A stretch of 64,000 nucleotides of DNA, from NCBI GenBank assembly GCA_016223145.1, contig JACRPN010000014.1, positions 124,001-188,000 of the forward strand, written 5' to 3'. Every line of letters starts with the position of its first letter. The stretch's first letter is position 1. Position numbers and translations under genes: made by a program. The notes below the pieces were generated by a model that saw only the letters and a program-made list of their open reading frames with translations, did not search any database and was not told the DNA's origin. Below, piece after piece: positions 41,736-50,738 of this stretch. This DNA comes from Armatimonadota bacterium (GTDB taxonomy: Bacteria > Armatimonadota > Fimbriimonadia > Fimbriimonadales > Fimbriimonadaceae).

Positions 41736-42686
41736 TCAAGGTGTTCGGACCCGCTTAGCAAGGTCCCCTTCCTGGGCTGCCCTGTCCCACCTTCCCACCA
41801 AGGAGGCCTTGGCCTTATCGCCGCGTACCTCGACGACGCGCACTTCGCCAAGCGCCGTTTCCTCAGTCCAGACCGCCAGCCCCGCGCTGTCCTTGATCGA
41901 AGAGAGCCGAAACACCGTGAGCCGGTCGCCCTGCCGGATTCCGTCGAAGGCGCCCACGTCGAGGATCAAGATCTCGCCATCCGCCAAGGCAAGGACCCGG
42001 CCCTCGGGCGCCAAGCCCCTGCCCGCAAGCTTCTTGACGACCGACTCCACGGCCTTGCGGCTCGCCTTGCCGAGCATGCTCTGGGACCACTCGGTCTTCG
42101 AGATGTCGATGGCGCCGAGCGAGATGCGCCCATTGGCGATCGTGCCGCCGATGAGGGTGGCGCCAGTACTGGATTGCCCGCCTTCACCGTTGGCTGTGGT
42201 CACCACGGAGCCGGACTTGACCTCGATCAGACGCACATCGAGCACCACCCGCGCACTGCTGGTGCGGAGTTGGATCCCACCGAGATTGCCAAGGCCGAAT
42301 GCCCCGCCGATCCGATCATCACGCACCCCGAACTCAGTGGCTTTGACGTACATCAGGTAGTCCGCGCCTAGGAGTTTGCCGGTTGGAGCTGCTGTGCTGG
42401 GATCGACGATCCCCTCGCGTGCCAGCCGTTGCTCCCGGAGCACTGCGTCGAGCTGCATGCGCTCGATGACCCGCATTCCGGACTGTCGGAGTCCTGCTGT
42501 CAGCATGTCGCCGACGGCGAGGTCCACGTCGTGCCCGCCGCGCGATCCGTCCGCGATTACTGCGACCCGGGCGCCTGGGGGCAGTTGTCGCAAAGCGGGG
42601 GCTCTGGAGTCGCCTTGGGTCTCGCCAAGGGCGGAAACCCAAAGAAAGGGAAGCAGCATCACCCAAAAAGGCCGGTTCATGTTCAT
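41736..42686 (-). CDS. CsgG-family exported protein
   Basis: 316 residues with a signal peptide (MNMNRPFWVMLLPFLWVSALG). The CsgG-like core has RVAVIADGSRGGHDVDLAVGDMLTAGL, RVIERMQLDAVLREQRL, GKLLGADYLMYVKATEFG and a C-terminal stretch rich in strands. CsgG forms the curli secretion pore, but in most bacteria this family is found alone with unknown roles. The lipoprotein Cys of true CsgG is not seen here, nor are other curli genes. Confidence 0.85.
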   Translation of the reverse strand: MNMNRPFWVMLLPFLWVSALGETQGDSRAPALRQLPPGARVAVIADGSRGGHDVDLAVGDMLTAGLRQSGMRVIERMQLDAVLREQRLAREGIVDPSTAAPTGKLLGADYLMYVKATEFGVRDDRIGGAFGLGNLGGIQLRTSSARVVLDVRLIEVKSGSVVTTANGEGGQSSTGATLIGGTIANGRISLGAIDISKTEWSQSMLGKASRKAVESVVKKLAGRGLAPEGRVLALADGEILILDVGAFDGIRQGDRLTVFRLSSIKDSAGLAVWTEETALGEVRVVEVRGDKAKASLVGRWDRAAQEGDLAKRVRTP

Positions 42687-42875
42687 GGGACACGCTCCGG
42701 AGTCATTGTAGCGCAGGAGTTTGCGGGCCAATCTATGCAAGATCGGATGGAATGGAAGGAGGCACAGGCTTGAGGCTGAATGGAATCGCGAGGTTCACCC
42801 AAGCCCGGTGTCTGCGACAACCGGATAGCGGTCATTGACCTCTCTGGGGTCAAGAGGACCGAAAGGCACTTGGCT

Positions 42876-43466
42876 TCAAAAGAAACGCGTCTCCTCTACT
42901 GGTATTGGAGGGCTCCCTGGGTAGCGGTCAAGAGCAGGAGGGAGCCTGCGGCTTCGTTTCGGAATTCTGCGCCATTGCAGACTGTGGCATTTTACGGCGA
43001 ACCACAGGCTGCCGCCAGCGTCCGGAAGGAACCAGTCAATCGCATGAAAGATGAGCCGGTGCTCAATCCTGCCGTCCACGACCCAATCGACTTCGTGATA
43101 TGCGAGATCGCAGGCGAAGTAAGTCTGGGACTTAGTGCTTCGGGCGATTCTTGCCAGAACGAGATCATGTTCGGGGCTAATCTCCGCATTCAGATAGACC
43201 AGCTCAAGGTTGTAGTAGCCCATCTGGAGATGGCCACAACGCAAGACAAGTTTGATGTGATGCCGGTGTCGGTCATGATCTACTCGAACCACAAGCCCGT
43301 CCTCCATTCCAGAAGGAACTGCCAGCTGAAGGACATGGTTGGGCAGCCGTCCCTTTAGGCCTTCTATGTGAAGTCGGTAGGCATCGTCAACCGCTCGAAA
43401 TGACTCAACGTCGTCACAAGTGCTGCAAAAGGCGGGAGTAAAGAACTTCAACACTCCTCCCCTCAT
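42876..43466 (-). CDS. Hypothetical protein
   Basis: Up to 196 residues; the true start is uncertain. The middle (LVVRVDHDRHRHHIKLVLRC, MGYYNLELVYLNAEIS) and ACDLAYHEVDWVVDGRIEHRL have the composition of a folded protein. Codon use is less GC-rich than in neighbours, which may indicate later acquisition. The last 25 residues look repeat-derived. An overlapping frame on the other strand (42780-43358) is less protein-like. No family recognised. Confidence 0.5.
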   Translation of the reverse strand: MRGGVLKFFTPAFCSTCDDVESFRAVDDAYRLHIEGLKGRLPNHVLQLAVPSGMEDGLVVRVDHDRHRHHIKLVLRCGHLQMGYYNLELVYLNAEISPEHDLVLARIARSTKSQTYFACDLAYHEVDWVVDGRIEHRLIFHAIDWFLPDAGGSLWFAVKCHSLQWRRIPKRSRRLPPALDRYPGSPPIPVEETRFF

Positions 43467-43501
43467 CCCTTCAACTCATCATCCCTTCATCTCTCCCACG
43501 C

Positions 43502-45868
43502 TCACCCCTTCCCCCACCACTTCAAGATGAACTGCAGGTAGATCTGGTGGCGGTCGTGGTTCGACATATCGCCGCCCATCCCGTGGCCACCGGTCGGGTC
43601 GAGCGCCAGCTCCACCAGCGGCCCCTTGCCGTACTGCAGCAGCTTTTGATACACGTGAACCGTGTCCTGGAAGAGCACGTTCGTATCCTCGATGCCGTGC
43701 AGCAGCAGCAGCGGCCCTTTCAAGTTCTTTGCCAGCTTGGTGAGGCTGAACTTGTCAGTGTCTTCCGACTTGCCGTCACGGGTGTTCGTGATGACCGCGC
43801 CCGTGTACCAGGTGTTGTAGTTCTGCCACTCCGTGGGTCCTGCGCCGGCGATGCCCAGCGTGAATACATCCGGGGCGGTGTACATACACATCTGCGTCTG
43901 GAAGCCACCGAACGACCAGCCGTTGATCCCCACCTTCTTCGTGTCGATGTTGTAGGTCATCTGAAGGTGCTTCACACAGTCTGTCAAGTCTTCAGTTTGC
44001 GGCACGCCGGGCTTGTCAAAGTTCGCCATGCCGAAGGCGTTGCCATAGCCCGATTGGCCGCGCGGGTCGATCGTGCAGGTTACATAGCCGAGGGTGTAGG
44101 TCAAGTACATCGCGAAGATGTAGGCGGTCGAATTGAACGCGCCATCCATAACGGAGTAGCCCGTTCCGAGAGGTCCGCCGTAGACGTACATGAACAGCGG
44201 GCGCGGCTTCGACTTGTCGAAGCCTGGAGGCAGCATCACGTACCCATGGACGGTCTGACCGTTCCGGTTCTTGAAGGTGAAAAGCTCGGGCTTGACCTTG
44301 TTGACCGCGTTCCAGGCGTCGTAGCGGTGCGAGGAAGTCAGCTTCGTTTCAGACGTCCGTTTGTCCCTCTGTCTCTCCGTCCCTATCACGTAGGTCTCGT
44401 TCGGGCTCGACCAGTTGGCGAAGGTCAAAGCGGCCTTGGTGCCGTCCTTGCTCACCTTTGGGCGGCCGTAGTTTCCTGTCTGAGTGGTCCATTTGGTGAG
44501 TGCGCCGGTGGCCATGTCGGCTCGATAGACCTGCATGCGCGCGGGGTCTTCGGCTCCTGCATAGCAGATGAGCTGCTTGCCATCGGGGGTGAGCTGGACA
44601 GGATAAAGGTCGAAATCGCCCTTGGTCACCTGGGTGGCGAGGTTGGTGAGCAGGCTGATCTTCCAAGCCTGCCGGTAGCCGCTCTTGTCCAAGAGGCAAA
44701 CCACTTCCTCGCCGGAAGGCGCAAAGAACGGGTTGCAGAGCCCCGGCGAATCGTGGTCGCCGTCGTCCTTGTCCTTGTAGGCGATCGAGGTCTTCTTCTC
44801 CTTCAGGTCTGCCACCACGATCTGCAGGTCGTTGGCATCGCGCTTCCAACCAGCAAAGACGAACTTGGTGGAGTCCTTGGAAAAGGGGTTTTCGCTGATA
44901 GAGACCTCCCACCAATCCTCACCGCCGGGCCATTTCCAGACTTCCCAGGGCTTGCCGTCACCCTTGGCGTTCTCCATGGCGTCGTCCGAGATATCGTAGA
45001 GGAAGAGGTAGCTTTCTTCAGCGAACTTGTCATCCGCGACGTTCCGGCTGGTCTTTTGCGCCTGCGCGAAGCGGCCCTTGTAGCTGATCCAGTCCACCTG
45101 CCGCTCGCTCCCAAGCGTCTTGCCGGCCTGCACCATCATCTTGGTTCCGTCGGGAGAGATCCGGTAGCCGGCAAAAGTCAGGCCGGTTGGCAGCGCCGGG
45201 TTAAGCTGCTCGGTCACCGCGCTGTCGAAATTGACACGGTAAACGCCATCGCCCCGGCGGAAGGTGAAGCCATCATCGTTCGGAGTGAACTCGACATTGG
45301 ATTCCGAGTCGCGCGTCCGCGTGAGCCGCACAGGGCGCTCAGCGCCCAATCGCCACCGATAGATGTCGCCCTTGAACACCATCAGGAACTCGTTGCTTTT
45401 GTGCGCCCACTCCACTTCGCTGATGCCCGGATAGCTGGGCAGCGGCTCCTTGCGCTTGGCGGCTTCTTCCTTCTGGTTCTGGACCCACTCCCGCCACTCC
45501 ATGTCGCCCATCTTGTCGGCTTTGTCCTCGTCCTCGACGTCCTTCTTGTAGCGCTCGATCGCCTTGGCGATGTCTCGATCGTAGGGCTTCATGAACTCCA
45601 TCGAGGTCATGCGGCGGGGGTTGGCTGACGCCGGCACGGAGCCGGCGGCTACGGGCTTCGAGGTGTCGTAGAGGTAGAGGTCCAGCCCTCCCTTCACCTC
45701 ATAGGGGTTCCAGAAATAGGCCAGGTAGCGGCCGTCGCTGGACCATGTCAGGCCAGATGCAGTCTTTCCCCAGAAGGACTTTCTGGGAAAGCAGTCGTCG
45801 AACTTGAGGTCCGAGTCGATCTGAGGGATCTGGTTCAGAAGAAACGCGGCGGCAAGAAGGGTGACCAT
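43502..45868 (-). CDS. S9-family exported prolyl-oligopeptidase-like peptidase
   Basis: 788 residues with a signal peptide (MVTLLAAAFLLNQIPQ), an N-terminal beta-propeller (residues about 30-510) and a C-terminal alpha/beta-hydrolase domain. The catalytic triad is visible: Ser in GWSFGGFQ (about 652), Asp in HGIEDTNV (about 724) and His in TGGHGMGG (about 759). It resembles DPP IV-type enzymes removing dipeptides. Two repeat-derived segments lie in the propeller: KPVAAGSVPASANP (family C, about residues 70-79) and IGTERQRDKRTSETK (octamer array, about residues 490-505). Confidence 0.92.
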   Translation of the reverse strand: MVTLLAAAFLLNQIPQIDSDLKFDDCFPRKSFWGKTASGLTWSSDGRYLAYFWNPYEVKGGLDLYLYDTSKPVAAGSVPASANPRRMTSMEFMKPYDRDIAKAIERYKKDVEDEDKADKMGDMEWREWVQNQKEEAAKRKEPLPSYPGISEVEWAHKSNEFLMVFKGDIYRWRLGAERPVRLTRTRDSESNVEFTPNDDGFTFRRGDGVYRVNFDSAVTEQLNPALPTGLTFAGYRISPDGTKMMVQAGKTLGSERQVDWISYKGRFAQAQKTSRNVADDKFAEESYLFLYDISDDAMENAKGDGKPWEVWKWPGGEDWWEVSISENPFSKDSTKFVFAGWKRDANDLQIVVADLKEKKTSIAYKDKDDGDHDSPGLCNPFFAPSGEEVVCLLDKSGYRQAWKISLLTNLATQVTKGDFDLYPVQLTPDGKQLICYAGAEDPARMQVYRADMATGALTKWTTQTGNYGRPKVSKDGTKAALTFANWSSPNETYVIGTERQRDKRTSETKLTSSHRYDAWNAVNKVKPELFTFKNRNGQTVHGYVMLPPGFDKSKPRPLFMYVYGGPLGTGYSVMDGAFNSTAYIFAMYLTYTLGYVTCTIDPRGQSGYGNAFGMANFDKPGVPQTEDLTDCVKHLQMTYNIDTKKVGINGWSFGGFQTQMCMYTAPDVFTLGIAGAGPTEWQNYNTWYTGAVITNTRDGKSEDTDKFSLTKLAKNLKGPLLLLHGIEDTNVLFQDTVHVYQKLLQYGKGPLVELALDPTGGHGMGGDMSNHDRHQIYLQFILKWWGKG
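44352..44392. repeat. Octamer array (CTCCGTCC-like) in the S9 peptidase gene
   Basis: Four tandem units (CGTTTGTCC, CTCTGTCT, CTCCGTCC, CTATCACG) of the same octamer class as the gap arrays at 13195-13297 and 54345-54380. They encode a charged loop between propeller strands and keep the frame. Confidence 0.75.
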
Positions 45869-46128
45869 AGCTCGTGTGCGTTTTACCGAATCTCTCCCTT
45901 TGGCGGCAGGTCCAGAGGTCTTAGGGCAACCAAAGCCCATTGAAGCGGCGTTTCGGACAGGAAATAGAGGTTATCTAGGGATTCCTGTATGTCCCACGAA
46001 TATATACATATTTACATTGAAAGTCCGGGTGTTTTCAGCAGGTATCGGGCCTGGTCGATGTGATACCGTTGGGGCTGATAGTCCAACTCGGACATTGGGG
46101 AATTGAATCCCCCAAAAGGAGAAAAAAG

Positions 46129-46758
46129 ATGAATCGCAACTTCGCGCGCGCCTTGATGGGCGGCGCCCTTCTGACGAGCTTAGCTGCCTCGGCCCTTTCC
46201 GCCGTGGCCTTTACGAACTTCGGGCCAGGCTATAGCTACAACCCCAATGTGGGGTGGACAGTAGCAGGTCCCGGTTTCGGGACGGAACAGACCGTCGCAA
46301 CCCAGTTCACCTCGGCCGCGAGCGGCCTGCTGAGCAATATCAAGATCGCTCTCGAGCACGTCGGCGGCCCCAACGTAGCGCAAGTCACCCTCTATGAAGA
46401 CAGCGGATCCGATACGCTCGGAAACTGGCTGATCACATGGTGGGGCGACTGGGGTTGGAGGCACTTTGGAGACAATGCCGGCCCGACCACATTGCCAAAC
46501 CAGTTCACGGTTCCGACGCTGACGCAAGGCGTCAAGTACTGGGTGGAAGCCCGCTATAACGCTCAGGATTCCTGGCACGCTTGGAACTACAACTCAATAG
46601 GTGACGTCCGGCGAACCGGCTTCAGCCACGACAACGGCGCAACCTACTTCTACAGCGACGAGACGGCTCCAACATTTGAGATCAACCTCGTTCCAGAGCC
46701 CGCGAGCCTGGCGGTTCTGGGATTGGGCGCTCTGGCGTTGATCCGAAGAAGGCGGTAG
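46129..46758 (+). CDS. PEP-CTERM surface protein
   Basis: 209 residues: signal peptide (MGGALLTSLAASALSAVAF), a beta-rich body with many Trp and Asn (WWGDWGWRHFGDNAGP) and the C-terminal signal VPEPASLAVLGLGALALI followed by RRRR. ATG 46129 is fixed by AGGAG eight bases upstream. The 260-base upstream gap carries an AT-rich block (about 45990-46015) likely to hold the promoter. A hairpin follows the gene. Confidence 0.9.
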   Translation: MNRNFARALMGGALLTSLAASALSAVAFTNFGPGYSYNPNVGWTVAGPGFGTEQTVATQFTSAASGLLSNIKIALEHVGGPNVAQVTLYEDSGSDTLGNWLITWWGDWGWRHFGDNAGPTTLPNQFTVPTLTQGVKYWVEARYNAQDSWHAWNYNSIGDVRRTGFSHDNGATYFYSDETAPTFEINLVPEPASLAVLGLGALALIRRRR

Positions 46759-46784
46759 TCAGTCTGCGCGTCGGCAAATCATGC

Positions 46785-46811
46785 CGGGCCGCTCCTCCAA
46801 CGAGCGGCCCG
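46785..46811. terminator. Probable terminator hairpin between convergent genes
   Basis: A perfect 10-base stem CGGGCCGCTC / GAGCGGCCCG with a 7-base loop and only a weak T-stretch afterwards. It separates the PEP-CTERM gene from the convergent UroD-family gene. Confidence 0.75.
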
Positions 46812-46821
46812 CGCTTCTCAC

Positions 46822-47835
46822 CTACGCTCGCAAACACGCCAACGAGAGAGCTCGCAGGTTCTTTGGCGGTGTAGAGGGAGTGATTTCACATCCCGCGCTG
46901 ATGATGCACCGGCTCCCGGCTTCGGCTTGGCACTTCCGCGCTTCCGATTGGATCCTCTCCGGCGTTCCGTTCTGCACCACGGACACGGGGTCCACCGAGC
47001 CACAGAGGACCTGGTTGGTGGCCAGCAGCCTTGCAGCCGGCGCCATGGACCCCGCCAAATGGTCCACGTCGACGATGTCTGCGCCTGTGGCCACCATGTC
47101 CGGCAGGATCTGGGAAGTGTTTCCGCAGATGTGCAGCTTTGCGAGCGCGCCGCAGGCATGAATGTGTTCGATGATCTCACGCTCTCCTTCCCAAAAGTAC
47201 TTGCGGTAGTGCTCCGGGCTGATCTGCGAGCAGACTGCATCCCCCATCCCAATGGCATCGGCTCCAGCCGCTATTTGAGCTTCGGCAAAGCGCATTGCAA
47301 AGTCCACGGCGGTCCGAACGGCGGCCCAGACGGCGTCGGGATGGTCGTAGAGGTCGAGACAGGCTTCGCTTAGGCCGCGGAATAGCGAGACCATAGCGAA
47401 GGGCCCCTCGACCCAGCCCACGACGAACTGCTCTGGGGCTCTTTGCCTGAAAAGCTCCACTTGCCGGACTCGTCCGAGCAGTCGGACCTGTCGGAGGTTT
47501 TGCGGAGCCGCCACTGACAGAAGCTCTGCCGCAGTGGAGACCAAGGGACGTTCGTTTCTGGGCAGGTCGTCCTCCGGGTAGTCCACCGCCAGCCCGTAGG
47601 CCTCGGCCTCACAGTAAGGGTCGGACATCACGCTGACCCAGTCCATGCCAAAGTCCTCGGCAGTTCTGATTACGGCATCGACGTGGGCTTCGGGCGATAG
47701 GCAGAAATCGCGGTACTTCACCCCCGCGTGGCGCGCTGCGAAGCGCATGACGATGGGGTGAAAGGGAAGCCGGTTGACGGGGCGGCCGTTGAGGAAGGCC
47801 AGCGTTCGGTCCTTGGAACTCAGCGTCTTGCTCAT
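46822..47835 (-). CDS. UroD-family methyltransferase (MtaA/CmuA-like)
   Basis: 337 residues of the uroporphyrinogen decarboxylase fold. The zinc-binding motif of corrinoid-linked methyltransferases is present: KLHICGNT (His-x-Cys) with the second Cys in IISAGCEI. The Arg-rich substrate motif of true UroD at the N-terminus is missing. It therefore most likely transfers methyl groups from a corrinoid protein; the donor is unknown and no corrinoid protein gene is near. A nonamer repeat covers residues about 112-124 (QVRLLGRVRQV). Confidence 0.88.
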   Translation of the reverse strand: MSKTLSSKDRTLAFLNGRPVNRLPFHPIVMRFAARHAGVKYRDFCLSPEAHVDAVIRTAEDFGMDWVSVMSDPYCEAEAYGLAVDYPEDDLPRNERPLVSTAAELLSVAAPQNLRQVRLLGRVRQVELFRQRAPEQFVVGWVEGPFAMVSLFRGLSEACLDLYDHPDAVWAAVRTAVDFAMRFAEAQIAAGADAIGMGDAVCSQISPEHYRKYFWEGEREIIEHIHACGALAKLHICGNTSQILPDMVATGADIVDVDHLAGSMAPAARLLATNQVLCGSVDPVSVVQNGTPERIQSEARKCQAEAGSRCIISAGCEITPSTPPKNLRALSLACLRA

Positions 47836-47962
47836 GCCAGCAGGTGCCGGACCTAGCGAGGAATGATCACTTGCCAGGACCCCGGAACTAGGAATTTTGC
47901 CAGGATGGGGGCGCCAAATGCTCGGATATGCTCAAGGAAGATTAGCGTAGGCGGGGGGCGCT

Positions 47963-49060
47963 TTGAAGACGATACTGCATGTTGTTGGTGTGTTCGCTCT
48001 CGCCGCAACGGGGGTTGCGGCAACGACATATCGGATTACCGACCTAGGTGATTTGCCGTTTGGTTCCGACCGGAGCCGAGGATATGGACTGAGTTCCACT
48101 GGCCAAGTGGCAGGCTATTCTAACTGGGGGGGCTCGAACTATGAGCGGGCGTTTCGCTGGACAGATTCCTCGGCGATGGAGCACCTCGGAGCCTTGCCAG
48201 GTGGCAATCATAGCTACGCCTTTGGGGTGAATTCCTCAGGCATCGTTGTCGGACACAGCCAATCGACTGCTGGCAAGAGGGCTTTTAGGTGGGACAGTGC
48301 GAACGGGATGTCTGAGTTGTCGGGGCTATTCGGCGGATATGGTTTTGAGGCTATGGCCATCAACAATGCTGGAAGCATTGCTGGAAGTGCGGCAGATGCG
48401 TTCAACTACAGAGCCGTGTTGTGGGACTCCTCGGGAGGGGTCCACGACCTTGGGTTTTTGGCGGGAACACAGGGCGGATACGCACAATCGCTAAACGATG
48501 TTGGTCAGGTTGTCGGTTACTGCCTTTACCCAACGACCGCCTTCATATGGGATGCAACAAACGGCATGCGCTTTATCTATGGCCCCCCGACTGCGAACGT
48601 CGAATCCGTTGCCTACGACATCAACAACTCTGGGCTTACGGTTGGCTATGTTGCGGACCACTCGGACGCTAGAGCTTTCGCATGGACTGAGTCTGGAGGC
48701 ATCTCTTGGATTGGAGACCTTGGGGGTGACAATCCAACGAGCTACGGTTTCTCGGTGAATGATACAGGCATGGTGGTTGGCCATAGCGCATCATCGTTTG
48801 ATAGCAAGGCCTTCATTTGGAGTGCTTCTTCAGGCATCAAGGACTTGAACTCGATGATTGATGCATCAACCCCAGGGTGGGAACTCAGGTCGGCGCGAGG
48901 TATCAACAATGCGGGTCAGATTACAGGTTACGGAAGCATCAATGGCGTTAACCACGCCTTTCTGGCAACGCCGGTTCCTGAGCTTGGCTCGAATTCGACG
49001 CTCTTGGTTGGATTGCTGACGCTCTTGGCTGGAAAGCGCAAATCAGTGCTGCGAGCTTAG
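47963..49060 (+). CDS. HAF-repeat surface protein with PEP-CTERM-like end
   Basis: 365 residues with a signal peptide (ILHVVGVFALAATGVAA) and seven HAF repeats. Each has the form GxNxxGxVVGxS followed by RAFxW and a LGxLxG turn (e.g. VNSSGIVVGHSQS, KRAFRWDS, INNAGQITGYGS, HAFLATPV). HAF repeats form extracellular propellers of unknown role. The end VPELGSNSTLLVGLLTLLA plus GKRK is a variant PEP-CTERM signal with Leu replacing Pro. TTG 47963 has GGGGGG upstream. Confidence 0.88.
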   Translation: MKTILHVVGVFALAATGVAATTYRITDLGDLPFGSDRSRGYGLSSTGQVAGYSNWGGSNYERAFRWTDSSAMEHLGALPGGNHSYAFGVNSSGIVVGHSQSTAGKRAFRWDSANGMSELSGLFGGYGFEAMAINNAGSIAGSAADAFNYRAVLWDSSGGVHDLGFLAGTQGGYAQSLNDVGQVVGYCLYPTTAFIWDATNGMRFIYGPPTANVESVAYDINNSGLTVGYVADHSDARAFAWTESGGISWIGDLGGDNPTSYGFSVNDTGMVVGHSASSFDSKAFIWSASSGIKDLNSMIDASTPGWELRSARGINNAGQITGYGSINGVNHAFLATPVPELGSNSTLLVGLLTLLAGKRKSVLRA

Positions 49061-49408
49061 CTATATATTGCATACCGGGCGGAACACCTCAAGCAGGTCG
49101 AAAACGGCCTGCTTTCGCTCAGCAAGGCTGGCTTCGGGCAAAGGGTGAAATCCGACGTACAGCGCATCGAGTCGCCCGCCCTCGCTCACCCAGCACCGAA
49201 GTTTCGGGTGGTTGGCATAGAAGTCCTGAGTGCTAAGGTCCTCGTGCTCGCCGAAATAGAGGATCTTCAGGTCGAGGGGGTTCGTTTCGGGCTTGGGCTT
49301 GTAGCAGATCACATAAAGGCAAGGGCCACCAGGGGCTTCGAAGTTGGATAGGCGGCGAATCCCTTCAAACGACACGTTGCCAACGGAAAAGGACAGGGCA
49401 TCGCTCAT
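49061..49408 (-). CDS. Hypothetical protein
   Basis: 115 residues ending directly next to the HAF gene. The segments CLYVICYKPKPETN, LKILYFGEHEDLS, ALYVGFHPLPEASLAERKQAVFDLLEVFRPV form an alpha/beta pattern reminiscent of small nuclease-like folds, with no known catalytic motif seen. ATG 49408 is chosen, although no good ribosome-binding site precedes it. Confidence 0.62.
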   Translation of the reverse strand: MSDALSFSVGNVSFEGIRRLSNFEAPGGPCLYVICYKPKPETNPLDLKILYFGEHEDLSTQDFYANHPKLRCWVSEGGRLDALYVGFHPLPEASLAERKQAVFDLLEVFRPVCNI

Positions 49409-49451
49409 AGGAGCATAGTTCGATGGGAAGTGAGGAAAGTCCTGCTTGGTG

Positions 49452-49620
49452 GGCATTTAGGCATTGGGGGCGTTGGGGCATTGGGGGTTCTTGGGAAGGG
49501 CGAAATGTAGCCCCCTCCTTGGTTTTGCGCAGCGAAACTGAGGAGGGGGTTGGGGGTGGAGACCCGTCCAGCCTTCCCAATGCACCAGTGCCCAATGTCC
49601 CAATTCCCAGGATCCTTCGC
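49452..49620. repeat. Family A repeat (reverse) flanked by complementary GCATTGGGG-type arrays
   Basis: At 49511-49563 a family A copy lies in reverse orientation, with CCCCCTCCTT / GAGGAGGGGG arms and GGGGGTGGAGACC as the box. Left of it is GCATTGGGG-type tandem sequence (49452-49500), and right of it the complement (CCCAATG, 49573-49618). The whole gap can therefore fold on itself. Confidence 0.8.
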
Positions 49621-49642
49621 ATCCCCCTGCTAAACTCTCTCC

Positions 49643-50731
49643 ATGAAGGTCATTCGATTTGCCGGCGCTGCACTACTCGTAAGCGTCGCCCTCGCCCTGG
49701 CCCAAACCTGGGACACCAAGATCTCGCCGATCAGGAGAGAAGCGCTCGACCGCATCTCGGCGAGCTCGCTTCGCGGGAACCTCAGCTTCCTCGCCTCGGA
49801 TGCCCTCGAAGGAAGAGGAACGCCAAGCCGCGGGCTCGACCTCGCCGCCGAGTTCATCGCCTCGCGCTTCCGACAGGCGGGTTTGGAGCCCGTAGGCGAC
49901 GACGGTTACTTCCAGACCACGACGGTGAAATCTCGCCCACCGAGAAGCGCCGATCCGAACGCTGCCGCTCCCGAACCCCAAGACGTCAAAGTACGAAACG
50001 TCGTTGGACTCCTGCGCGGTTCGGATGAGAAGCTCAAGGACACCTACATTTTGGTCAGCGCGCACTACGACCACATGGGAATGAACCCAAACCTCCAGGG
50101 CGACCAAATCTTCAATGGGGCGAACGATGACGGCAGCGGCACGGTCAGCGTGATCGAACTCGCCAACGCGATCGGAGCGATGAAGGTCAAGCCGAAGCGC
50201 TCGATCGTTTTCATCTGCTTCTACGGCGAGGAGCGGGGCTTGTTGGGCTCGACCTACTACGGCCAGCACCCGATCTTTCCGCTGGCAAAGACCGTGGCCG
50301 GAATCAACCTGGAGCATATGGGCCGTACCGACGACACGGAAGGCCCCAGGGTGGGCGAACTCAGCATGACTGGCTACGACTATTCCGACATCGGGACGAT
50401 CTTTAGTCAAGCGGGCCAGGAGTTCGGAGTGAAGATCACCAAGCACCCAAAGAACAGCGATCCTTTCTTCATGCGAAGCGACAACGCCGCACTCGCAGGT
50501 GTGGGGATTCCCTCACACACCCTTTGCACGGCGTTTATTTTTCCGGACTACCACAAGGTCAGCGACACCTGGGACAAGGTGGATTACGACAACTTGGCCA
50601 AGGTGCTCAAGGCCTCGTGCCTTTGCGTCTTGACCATCGCGGACTCGGCACAAGAGCCTAAATGGAACGAGGGTAACCCCCGAACCGCGCGCTACGTCGA
50701 GGCTTGGAAGAAGCTGAAGGCCGGGGGGTAA
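49643..50731 (+). CDS. Exported M28-family zinc aminopeptidase
   Basis: 362 residues with a signal peptide (MKVIRFAGAALLVSVALALA). The M28 ligands are visible: His and Asp in VSAHYDHMG, Asp in GANDDGSGT (bridging), Glu-Glu in FICFYGEERGLLGS (catalytic base and ligand), Glu in INLEHMG and His in FPDYHKVSDT. It removes N-terminal amino acids from peptides outside the cytoplasm. It fits with the S9 and tricorn-like peptidases in this window. Confidence 0.94.
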   Translation: MKVIRFAGAALLVSVALALAQTWDTKISPIRREALDRISASSLRGNLSFLASDALEGRGTPSRGLDLAAEFIASRFRQAGLEPVGDDGYFQTTTVKSRPPRSADPNAAAPEPQDVKVRNVVGLLRGSDEKLKDTYILVSAHYDHMGMNPNLQGDQIFNGANDDGSGTVSVIELANAIGAMKVKPKRSIVFICFYGEERGLLGSTYYGQHPIFPLAKTVAGINLEHMGRTDDTEGPRVGELSMTGYDYSDIGTIFSQAGQEFGVKITKHPKNSDPFFMRSDNAALAGVGIPSHTLCTAFIFPDYHKVSDTWDKVDYDNLAKVLKASCLCVLTIADSAQEPKWNEGNPRTARYVEAWKKLKAGG

Positions 50732-50738
50732 GTGCGGT

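Noticed and set aside
43547-45628. 693-codon plus-strand frame inside the S9 peptidase gene
   Set aside because: Shadow frame; the opposite strand contains the full peptidase catalytic triad.
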